In this document: positions 1 through 6,104 of the stretch, one piece after another
Layout of the letters: each line of letters starts with the position of its first letter
Position numbering within the stretch: the first letter of the stretch is position 1
Source: Gammaproteobacteria bacterium
GTDB lineage: Bacteria > Pseudomonadota > Gammaproteobacteria > Pseudomonadales > Azotimanducaceae
Assembly: GCA_003476445.1 (NCBI GenBank)
Contig: DMUF01000101.1
Span: 1-9,407 of the forward strand
Direction of reading: 5' to 3'
Length of the DNA: 9,407 nucleotides
The notes under the pieces: model-generated
What the model saw: only the letters and a program-made list of their open reading frames with translations
What the model was told of the DNA's origin: nothing
Databases searched by the model: none
Program-made: the position numbers and the translations under genes

Positions 1-140
1 CGGCGACTACCCCAGGCGATCTGGCCGGGTCCGCGCGCGCCCGGCGGACAATTCCGCTCCAGCCAGACGCGTGTCTCTGCGCGAAAAGCCTCGAGTTCCT
101 GCACTGATTTCTCCGACCGTCGCCGTCCAGATTCAATCAT
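1..140 (-). CDS. Acyl-CoA dehydrogenase, N-terminal fragment (cut by window edge)
   Basis: The minus strand is open from an ATG at 140-138 to the window edge, giving 46 codons without a stop. Residues 18-31 read AFRAETRVWLERNC, followed by PPGARGP and later AWGSR. This closely matches the start of FadE-like acyl-CoA dehydrogenases, where an EAFRAEVRAWLEANCP-type helix precedes a Trp-Gly-Gly segment. Such enzymes are FAD flavoproteins that introduce the alpha-beta double bond into acyl-CoA thioesters. A strong ribosome site (GAGGTGA, 147-153, six bases before the ATG) supports the start. The gene diverges from a CoA-transferase pair, which suggests a shared acyl-CoA catabolic pathway. Only the N-terminal helix is visible, so the subfamily, substrate and completeness are unknown. 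The FAD-binding and catalytic regions lie outside the window. Confidence 0.75.
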   Translation of the reverse strand, partial: MIESGRRRSEKSVQELEAFRAETRVWLERNCPPGARGPGQIAWGSR

Positions 141-146
141 TGTCTT

Positions 147-153
147 TCACCTC
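147..153 (-). promoter_or_regulatory. Ribosome binding site of the acyl-CoA dehydrogenase gene
   Basis: GAGGTGA on the minus strand lies six bases before the ATG at 140. It is a near-ideal Shine-Dalgarno match and is the main support for the start of the truncated minus-strand gene. Confidence 0.6.
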
Positions 154-165
154 GTGCGAGACAAC

Positions 166-199
166 CGATTGCGCAACCGTGGTTTGCCTGCACGCGTGC
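166..199. promoter_or_regulatory. Two short palindromes in the divergent intergenic region
   Basis: The 85-base region between the divergent genes contains TTGCGCAA (169-176) and GCACGCGTGC (190-199), both perfect inverted repeats. Their centres are about 22 bases apart, roughly two helical turns. The first is flanked by CG on each side (166-167 and 178-179), extending the dyad imperfectly. Placement between two catabolic genes fits an operator for a TetR- or GntR-type regulator controlling both directions, but no regulator gene is in view. Short palindromes are common by chance in GC-rich DNA. I found no convincing -35/-10 pair here. Confidence 0.25.
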
Positions 200-225
200 T
201 TGTAACATCGGGCAGCGGTCGTTGA

Positions 226-1392
226 ATGAAGAGGCGCAAGGTGGTCGAGGGAGCACTCAGGGGCGTTCGTGTGATCGATCTCACCGACGAACGAGCGATC
301 TACGGACCCAAGCTCATCGCAGATCTCGGTGCTGACGTGGTCCGACCGGAGCCGCGCGAGGGTGACCCGCTCCGGCTCCGAGGGCCGCGTACCAGCGCGG
401 GCGAGTCGCTCTGGTTTGCTTTCTTTGCGAGCGGTCGGCGCATGCTCCAGCTCGATCCGGCGCCTGATTCGGCGCGTGCGGATCTCGAGCGGCTGCTCAA
501 TCGCGCCGACATCGTGCTGACCTGTGCGGGCAACCCGTTGCTTGAACTAGTCGACATTGCGGCGGCTCGAAAACAGAACCCGGCGCTCGTTCACGTGGAT
601 GTCTCATCGTTTGGAGATGACGGTCCCTGGCGTGATTACCTCGCGCCCGACCTTGTGGCCGGAGCACTCGGCGGACAAGTCGCGACGACCGGGACACCGG
701 ATACGACGCCGCTCAAGACGTTCGGCGAGCTTAACTTCATGGTATCGGGGATCTACGCCGCCATCGCCGCACTTGCCGCGCTGGCTCACGCCCGGTCGAG
801 CGGAGAAGGGCAGCGCGTGTCTGTGCCGGTCCATGCGTGCATTGCCTCCTGCCTCGAGCAGGTGCTCATGCTCAACTGGTACGGCGAAGCCATGGGGCGT
901 GGCCGCATTCTGCCGCGTCAGGGCGGCACGCACTGGTCCATGGCGTTCACCGTCATGCCGGCCCAGGGCGGGGCCATCATGGCAACGCCGCTCCCGGACT
1001 TCGACGCGCAGCTTGCCTGGCTCGTGGAGGAAGACGCCCATCAGGACCTCCTGGATGAGAAGTACTCGAAGCCGGAGAACCTGCCGCTTTATATCGGGCG
1101 CCTCATGCAGGTCATGCGCGATTGGATTGCGGACCAGGATCCGGAAGTGCTCTTTCACCGCGCCCAGGAGCGACACGCACCTTATGGCTGGGTCCAGCCC
1201 ATCGAGCGTCTTGGTGACAATCCGCAGCTCGAGGCCCGTGGCTGGTGGACTCCCTATCAGGTCGGGGATGACACGGTGACCGGGCCAGGTGCCCCGTACA
1301 ATCTCTCGGCAACTCCGTGGGTGCACCGGGATCCTGCTCCTGTGACTGCTGCCGCGGTCCTGGCAGACCTCGGGTGGGAGGCACGCTCATGA
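226..1392 (+). CDS. Family III (CaiB/BaiF) CoA-transferase, subunit lacking the catalytic Asp
   Basis: This 388-residue protein has the usual length and order of a family III CoA-transferase, cytosolic enzymes that move CoA between carboxylic acids. The N-terminal Rossmann part includes GVRVIDLTDERAIYGPKLIA (13-32) and ADLGADVVRPEPREGDPL (32-49). A SSFGDDGPW segment lies at 127-135, followed by the helix ending in the conserved GEGQ (193-196). The family nucleophile is an Asp eight residues after that Gln. Here the position is Ala204 (codon GCG, 835-837) within QRVSVPVHA, so the subunit probably cannot form the usual aspartyl-CoA intermediate. The stop overlaps the next CoA-transferase start by four bases, which favours a heteromeric complex. 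The start is uncertain: ATG 226 has only a weak GGCAGCGG upstream, while GTG 241 follows AAGAGG and would give 383 residues. Family assignment is secure; the substrate is not recognisable. Confidence 0.9.
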   Translation: MKRRKVVEGALRGVRVIDLTDERAIYGPKLIADLGADVVRPEPREGDPLRLRGPRTSAGESLWFAFFASGRRMLQLDPAPDSARADLERLLNRADIVLTCAGNPLLELVDIAAARKQNPALVHVDVSSFGDDGPWRDYLAPDLVAGALGGQVATTGTPDTTPLKTFGELNFMVSGIYAAIAALAALAHARSSGEGQRVSVPVHACIASCLEQVLMLNWYGEAMGRGRILPRQGGTHWSMAFTVMPAQGGAIMATPLPDFDAQLAWLVEEDAHQDLLDEKYSKPENLPLYIGRLMQVMRDWIADQDPEVLFHRAQERHAPYGWVQPIERLGDNPQLEARGWWTPYQVGDDTVTGPGAPYNLSATPWVHRDPAPVTAAAVLADLGWEARS

Positions 1393-2600
1393 CTCGTCCA
1401 CTCGAAGGTCTGCGCATTCTCGACTTCACCCATGTCCTGGCCGGTCCTTATGCAACACGTATCCTTGCTGACATGGGCGCAGACGTGGTCAAGGTCAATT
1501 CCGCCGAGCGCGCATTGGCGGGCAACGGCCCGGAGTCGCCCTACTACGTCATGTGGAATCGTAACAAGCGCGCGCTGGCGCTCGACATGCGCAACCCCGA
1601 GGGCCGTGCTGTGTGTCGACAGCTCTGCGATCAGGCCGACGTGGTCATCGAAAACTTTGCGGTCGGCGTGCTGGATCGCTGGGGTATCGATTATGGCACC
1701 GTGGCGGCGACCAATCCGGGCGTGATTTACGTACAGATGTCCGGAATGGGGCATGGCGGTCCCTGGTCTGGCTATGTCACCTACGCGCCCACCATTCACG
1801 CGATCTCCGGCCTCTCGCACGTGACCAGCGTGCCGGGGCGCGAGGATATCGGCATTGGCTTTTCCTACAACGACCATCAGGCCGGGCTGCATGGCACCTT
1901 CGCGATTCTTGCCGCTCTGGAGGCCCGTCGCCGTACCGGTGCAGGACAACAGGTCGATCTGTCCCAGTTTGAGGTCGGGGTTAATTTCCTTGGCCCCGCG
2001 CTGCTTGACTGGTTTGCCAACGGCCACGCGGCACGACCGGTCGGTAACCGTCTGCCCTACGACGCTGCGGGTCCGCATGGCGTCTATCCGTGCCGCCGTC
2101 GCGGGGAGGGAATTCTGGGTGAGCGCTGGATCGCGATTGCCTGCTCGACCGACGCGCACTGGTCGGCGCTCTGTGACGTGATGGGTCGCCCGTCGTGGGC
2201 CGCCAATCCGGCCTGGGCTACGCTCGCAGGAAGGGTAGCGGATGCGGATGCGCTCGACGCGGCGCTCGCGACCTGGACGCAACAGGAAGACGCCCGTGAA
2301 CTCATGCAGCGTTGTCAGGCAGCGGGCGTGCCCGCAGGTCTGGTACAAGACGGGGTCGATCTCGCGGAACACGATCCTCAGCTCAGGCATCTCGGCTTCC
2401 TGACGCCGATCGAGGAAACCGGCGCGCCGGTGGGGCAGACCTGGGCCGACCGGCTGCCACTGCGCTTTGAAGCAACGCCCTGTGAGGAATATCACCGCGT
2501 GCGTCTGCTCGGTGAGGATAATGCGAGCGTGCTCGCGGACTGGCTTGGTCTCGACGCGACTGCCACCGAAGCGATTGCCGCGCGCGGCATTCTGCGCTGA
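1389..2600 (+). CDS. Family III (CaiB/BaiF) CoA-transferase, second subunit with Glu at the nucleophile position
   Basis: I start this 403-residue protein at ATG 1389, which overlaps the upstream stop as ATGA and is preceded by GGAGG (1377-1381, seven bases away). An earlier in-frame ATG at 1317 would add 24 residues unlike the family. The family pattern is complete: LEGLRILDFTHVLAGPYATR (5-24), ADMGADVVKV (27-36), NRNKRALALD (57-66), ADVVIENF (83-90), SGMGHGGPW (118-126), RRTGAGQQVDLSQFE (181-195) and a C-terminal GVPAGLVQ (303-310). Glu195 (codon GAG, 1971-1973) occupies the place of the usual catalytic Asp. Glu can in principle form the same acyl-CoA anhydride and is used by family I CoA-transferases, so activity is possible. 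The protein is related to but distinct from its upstream neighbour. Together they may form one heteromeric CoA-transferase. The substrate is unknown. Confidence 0.92.
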   Translation: MTRPLEGLRILDFTHVLAGPYATRILADMGADVVKVNSAERALAGNGPESPYYVMWNRNKRALALDMRNPEGRAVCRQLCDQADVVIENFAVGVLDRWGIDYGTVAATNPGVIYVQMSGMGHGGPWSGYVTYAPTIHAISGLSHVTSVPGREDIGIGFSYNDHQAGLHGTFAILAALEARRRTGAGQQVDLSQFEVGVNFLGPALLDWFANGHAARPVGNRLPYDAAGPHGVYPCRRRGEGILGERWIAIACSTDAHWSALCDVMGRPSWAANPAWATLAGRVADADALDAALATWTQQEDARELMQRCQAAGVPAGLVQDGVDLAEHDPQLRHLGFLTPIEETGAPVGQTWADRLPLRFEATPCEEYHRVRLLGEDNASVLADWLGLDATATEAIAARGILR

Positions 2601-2618
2601 CAAGGTAGATAACGGCGT

Positions 2619-3938
2619 ATGCGCATAGCCATCATTGGCAGCGGTATCGCGGGTCTCACGGCAGCCTGGCGGCTGCGTGACTCACACGACGTCACCGTGT
2701 TCGAAGCTGCGCATCGTGCCGGTGGGCACACGCACACCCATCACCTTTCGATCGACGGACAATCGGTCGCGGTGGATACCGGATTCATCGTCTTCAACGA
2801 TCGTAATTACCCCAACCTCGAGCGACTCTTTGGCGATTTAGGCATTCGTGGCGCGCCCTCCGGCATGAGCTTCTCGGTCAGCTGCGAACGCACCGGTATC
2901 GAGTACAACGGCGGGTCGCTGGCCGGACTGCTGGCGCGTCGGCGCAACCTGGTGACCCCCGATTTTTGGCGCATGATCCGCGACATCGTGCGCTTCAATC
3001 GCGACGCGCGGGCGCTGCTCTCGGGCGAGGGTCTCGGTCCGTCGCTGGGTGAATATCTCGCGTCTTCGCGCTACGGCCGCGCCTTCACTGAGCGTTACCT
3101 GCTGCCGATGGGAGCAGCCATCTGGTCTGTCCCAACGGCGCAGATGATGGAGTTTCCAGCGCGCCGCCTGATCGAATTTTTCGCCAACCATGGTCTGCTC
3201 CACCTGCGTGATCGTCCGCAGTGGTTCGTCGTTCCGGGCGGCTCCGATCGCTACGTGCAGGTCATCGCGGACAGACTGGGGGCAAGCCTGCGGCTCGCGC
3301 GCCCCGTCACCCGGGTACGCCGTCTGGAAGCGGGCGTCGAGATAGAGGTTGGTCGCAGGAATCAGGATGCAGCGAGGAATCATGCTGTTCATGACCACGC
3401 CGCCCTCATCAACGAAGCATCTGATACGGAAACGCACCGCTTCGATACGGTAGTGTTCGCTTGTCACAGCGACGAGGCGTTAGCCGTCCTCGCCGATCCG
3501 ACTCAGGCGGAACGAGAGGTTCTCGGGGCGGTGGGCTTTCAGCGCAATGACGTGATTCTGCACACGGACGCCGCAGTCATGCCCCGTGCGCGTGCCGCAT
3601 GGGCTGCCTGGAACTATCGACTGCCGTTGGTCCAAGGAGCGTCGGGTACGACGGTCACCTACTGGATGAACCTGCTGCAGCACATTGCTACCCCGACCAA
3701 TCTCTTCGTTACCCTGAACCAGGCGGAGATCATCGATCCGGACAAGGTTCTGGCGCGCACGGTCTACAGCCACCCGGTCTTCGATACAGCCGCGGTTACC
3801 GCTCAGGGCAGGCGCCATGAAATCAGTGGCCAGCGCAATACCTGGTACTGCGGTGCCTGGTGGCGGTATGGCTTTCACGAGGATGGCTGCCTGTCAGCAG
3901 AGGACGTCGTGCGAGAAATCGAGGCGCACCATCGATGA
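2619..3938 (+). CDS. FAD-dependent oxidoreductase of the fatty-acid-modification type (amine-oxidase fold)
   Basis: This 439-residue protein opens with a dinucleotide-binding fold: MRIAIIGSGIAGL (1-13, GxGxxG at 7-12), Glu29 for the FAD ribose, and GGHTH at 35-39. Further landmarks of the COG2907-like flavoprotein family are VDTGFIVFNDRNYPN (52-66), SFSVSCERTGIEYNG (84-98), YLLPMGAAIWS (160-170), VFACHSDEALA (279-289) and the C-terminal TWYCGAWWRYGFHEDG (408-423). Members usually sit beside DUF1365 and Cfa-like genes. I infer that it oxidises or desaturates methylated acyl chains on phospholipids, comparable to the UfaD step of furan fatty acid synthesis, but I cannot confirm orthology. The start is 18 bases after the CoA-transferase stop, with AAGGT (2602-2606) rather far upstream. 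A His- and Asn-rich stretch at 246-273 looks like an insertion. The stop overlaps DUF1365 by four bases. No signal peptide is apparent. Confidence 0.9.
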   Translation: MRIAIIGSGIAGLTAAWRLRDSHDVTVFEAAHRAGGHTHTHHLSIDGQSVAVDTGFIVFNDRNYPNLERLFGDLGIRGAPSGMSFSVSCERTGIEYNGGSLAGLLARRRNLVTPDFWRMIRDIVRFNRDARALLSGEGLGPSLGEYLASSRYGRAFTERYLLPMGAAIWSVPTAQMMEFPARRLIEFFANHGLLHLRDRPQWFVVPGGSDRYVQVIADRLGASLRLARPVTRVRRLEAGVEIEVGRRNQDAARNHAVHDHAALINEASDTETHRFDTVVFACHSDEALAVLADPTQAEREVLGAVGFQRNDVILHTDAAVMPRARAAWAAWNYRLPLVQGASGTTVTYWMNLLQHIATPTNLFVTLNQAEIIDPDKVLARTVYSHPVFDTAAVTAQGRRHEISGQRNTWYCGAWWRYGFHEDGCLSAEDVVREIEAHHR

Positions 3939-4738
3939 GCGTTTCCGATTGCGCCGACAAACCGCTGCACGGAATTTTTCACGGCCGTGTCTGGCATGCC
4001 CGGCGCGAACCGTTTCATCACGCGTTCAACTATGCCATCGCATTCCTTGCGCTCGATCTTGACGCCCTTGAGGGCGCCCTGCGCCTGCACCCATTCTGGG
4101 CTCTGAATCGGCGCGGTCTTGCCAGCTTTCATGAGGCGGACCATCTGGGTGGCGGGGCGGACCTGGTCGGGCGCGCGCGGGGGGCGGTCGAGGAAAAGCT
4201 CGGGTTCCGGCCAGCCGGCCGGGTACAGCTGGTTTGTCAGCCCCGCTATCTTGGGTACGCGTTCAACCCGGTGACGTTCTATTTCTTTCACCGTCCAAAG
4301 AGCGGCGGTGCCAGTCGCCCGTCACTCGATGCGATCCTGCTTGAGGTTGCCAACACGCCCTGGAACGAGCGCCATGTTTATGCGCTCGACTGTCGCGACA
4401 GCGTCGGGCCGTGGCGCTTTGAAACCGACAAGCGCTTTCATGTCTCGCCGTTCCTGCCCATGACGATGCGCTACGTTTTCGACTTCAATCTGCAGGGGAA
4501 TGGCCTGGAGGTCACCAAGCGCAATCTCGAGGCCGACAAAGTGGTATTCGTCGCGCGTATGGTGCTGCGGCAGGAGACTCTTGATCGGCGCGGACTCGGC
4601 ACGCTGCTCGCGGCCTTTCCGCCGCGGACCATCCGGGTAGTTGTCGCGATTTACTGGCAGGCGCTGCGCCTTTGGTTACGCGGGGCGCGCTATCACCCGC
4701 ATCCCGTAAATGTCGAAGATTCCGGCGCATCAACCTGA
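3935..4738 (+). CDS. DUF1365 family protein
   Basis: This 267-residue protein belongs to DUF1365, a family of unknown biochemical function that almost always accompanies Cfa-like methyltransferases and a flavoprotein. Diagnostic blocks are HGRVWHARREPFHHAFNY (16-33), LASFHEADH (62-70), QPRYLGYAFNPVTFYF (102-117), LEVANTPWNERHVYALD (136-152) and FHVSPFLPM (168-176). The C-terminus (about 232-248) is hydrophobic and aromatic, which might favour membrane association. I chose ATG 3935 because it overlaps the flavoprotein stop as ATGA and has GAGG (3921-3924) ten bases upstream. The in-frame ATG at 3860 would add 25 residues outside the family pattern. By context it should act on, or deliver, phospholipid acyl chains to its neighbours; this is inference. 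Family assignment is secure. Confidence 0.9.
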   Translation: MSVSDCADKPLHGIFHGRVWHARREPFHHAFNYAIAFLALDLDALEGALRLHPFWALNRRGLASFHEADHLGGGADLVGRARGAVEEKLGFRPAGRVQLVCQPRYLGYAFNPVTFYFFHRPKSGGASRPSLDAILLEVANTPWNERHVYALDCRDSVGPWRFETDKRFHVSPFLPMTMRYVFDFNLQGNGLEVTKRNLEADKVVFVARMVLRQETLDRRGLGTLLAAFPPRTIRVVVAIYWQALRLWLRGARYHPHPVNVEDSGAST

Positions 4739-4752
4739 CGCGCGGATCGCGA

Positions 4753-4775
4753 CCAACGTTCGTTGGGGTACGAAC
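4753..4775 (+). promoter_or_regulatory. Overlapping alternative hairpins at the Cfa-like gene's ribosome binding site
   Basis: Two mutually exclusive hairpins can form in the mRNA just before ATG 4776. CCAACG (4753-4758) pairs with CGTTGG (4761-4766) and would tie up part of the GGGG ribosome site (4765-4768). Alternatively GTTCGT (4758-4763) pairs with ACGAAC (4770-4775), leaving TGGGGT as a six-base loop with the ribosome site exposed next to the start codon. Each stem has six perfect pairs, though the first closes properly only as five pairs around a four-base loop. This could tune translation of the gene. It is a visual pairing, not a folding calculation. Confidence 0.35.
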
Positions 4776-6104
4776 ATGGCACAAGATTCTATCGAAATGC
4801 TCAAGCCCGACGTCGCTACACGTCTTTCCCGCGTGAGCGCGGGGCGCTGGTTCAGCGCTGTTCCGGAGCGGGTGCTGCGACGCATACGCGCGCACCTTCT
4901 CGATGTGCTCGATCGCATCGAGTGGGGCAGCATCCAGCTGCGGGATGCGCTTGGGTCGCGAACGCTTGGCGCGGCCACGGCTGTCGGTCCAAGGGTCGAG
5001 GTTGACGTGCACGATCTCGAGTTCTATGCGCATGCGGGCTTAGGCGGCAGCACAGGCGCTGGACAAAGCTATTTCATGGGTCTCTGGGATACCGATCAGC
5101 TCGTGGATGTCGTGCGAATTCTTGTTCGCAATGCGGCGATCCTCGAGCGTATGGACAGCGGGCTGGCGCGAATTGGCGCGCCACTCTGGCAGTGGTACCA
5201 CCGGCGTCGGGAAAACACCCTGCAGGGCAGCCGCAACAATATCTCGGCGCACTATGATCTCGGCAACGACTTCTTCGAGGTGATGCTTGATCCGACGATG
5301 ATGTACTCGTCGGCTATTTATCCCGATGCGTCTGCAGACCTCGAGACGGCGCAGCGCCACCGGCTCGATGTCATCTGTGACAAGCTTGCGCTCGGGCCCG
5401 AGAACCATCTGCTCGAGATCGGTACGGGTTGGGGCGGACTTGCCATCCACGCCGCCTCGCGACACGGCTGTCGTGTCACCACGACCACCATCTCCCGTGC
5501 CCAGCACGACTACGCGGTGCATCGGGTGGCCGCCGCCGGGCTTTCGGACTTGATCGACGTGCGTTTCGATGATTATCGGGAACTCACCGGCCAGTACGAT
5601 CGCCTCGTGTCCGTGGAAATGATCGAGGCGGTGGGGCACCGACAATTTCCGACCTACTTTGCCACGCTGGACCGGTTGTTGACTGCGGATGGGCTGGCTC
5701 TGCTGCAGGCCATCACGATCGAGGACCAGCGCTACGCCGCTTATCGCGACTCCGTGGATTTCATTCAGCGGTTCGTCTTTCCTGGCGGATGTCTCCCCTC
5801 CCTGGGTGTGATGCTCGACTGTATTCGCGACCACACCACGCTCAAGGTGCGGCATGTAGAAGACATTGGCGATCACTACGCACGTACGCTCATGGACTGG
5901 CAGACGCGCGTCGACGTTGGGAGTAACAAGCTGAACGCGCTCGGCTATGACCAGACCTTTCTGCGCCTCTGGCGCTTTTATCTCGCTTACTGCACTGGAG
6001 GATTCATGGAGCGTTCCATTGGCGATGTGCAGCTGCTCCTGCAGAAGCCTTTGTGTCGCGTTACGACGCCCGTCAGCGGCGCGGTTGGGAGACCGTACTC
6101 ATGA
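4776..6104 (+). CDS. Cyclopropane-fatty-acid-synthase-like SAM-dependent methyltransferase (degenerate bicarbonate site)
   Basis: This 442-residue protein matches the Cfa family: an N-terminal lipid-binding part, HYDLGNDFFEVMLDPTMMYS (159-178), SAM motif LLEIGTGWGGLAIHAA (212-227), SVEMIEAVG (279-287), FPGGCLPS (335-342) and DIGDHYARTLMDW (363-375). It should transfer a methyl group from S-adenosylmethionine to an unsaturated phospholipid acyl chain at the membrane surface. Of the E. coli Cfa bicarbonate-site residues Cys139, Glu239, His266 and Tyr317, the aligned positions here are Ser179, Glu284, Gln311 and Tyr368. Losing Cys and His suggests methylation without ring closure, as in methyl-branched or furan fatty acid pathways (UfaM-like), rather than cyclopropanation; that is inference. 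I chose ATG 4776, which has GGGG seven bases upstream. ATG 4710 would overlap DUF1365 by 29 bases and lacks a ribosome site. The stop overlaps the next methyltransferase by four bases. Confidence 0.9.
   Translation: MAQDSIEMLKPDVATRLSRVSAGRWFSAVPERVLRRIRAHLLDVLDRIEWGSIQLRDALGSRTLGAATAVGPRVEVDVHDLEFYAHAGLGGSTGAGQSYFMGLWDTDQLVDVVRILVRNAAILERMDSGLARIGAPLWQWYHRRRENTLQGSRNNISAHYDLGNDFFEVMLDPTMMYSSAIYPDASADLETAQRHRLDVICDKLALGPENHLLEIGTGWGGLAIHAASRHGCRVTTTTISRAQHDYAVHRVAAAGLSDLIDVRFDDYRELTGQYDRLVSVEMIEAVGHRQFPTYFATLDRLLTADGLALLQAITIEDQRYAAYRDSVDFIQRFVFPGGCLPSLGVMLDCIRDHTTLKVRHVEDIGDHYARTLMDWQTRVDVGSNKLNALGYDQTFLRLWRFYLAYCTGGFMERSIGDVQLLLQKPLCRVTTPVSGAVGRPYS

Noticed and set aside
604..1326. Opposed 240-codon frames on both strands inside the first CoA-transferase gene
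   Set aside because: Both are out of frame with the recognisable protein, have no ribosome site or motif, and have biased low-complexity composition.
1317..1388. Upstream extension of the second CoA-transferase from ATG 1317
   Set aside because: The extra 24 residues are Cys/Gly-rich and outside the family pattern. They overlap the conserved upstream gene, and ATG 1389 has a good ribosome site.
1257..2603. A 448-codon open frame on the minus strand across the second CoA-transferase gene
   Set aside because: It lies opposite a clear family III CoA-transferase. Its translation is rich in Arg, His and Gly with no family motif, as expected of a shadow frame in GC-rich coding DNA.
2618..2627. 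Perfect palindrome TATGCGCATA spanning the flavoprotein start codon
   Set aside because: It arises from the common Met-Arg-Ile start encoded as ATGCGCATA. There is no paired site or flanking dyad to suggest an operator.
5040..5876. A 278-codon minus-strand frame inside the Cfa-like gene
   Set aside because: The plus strand encodes every Cfa landmark through this stretch, and the minus-strand product resembles nothing I recognise.
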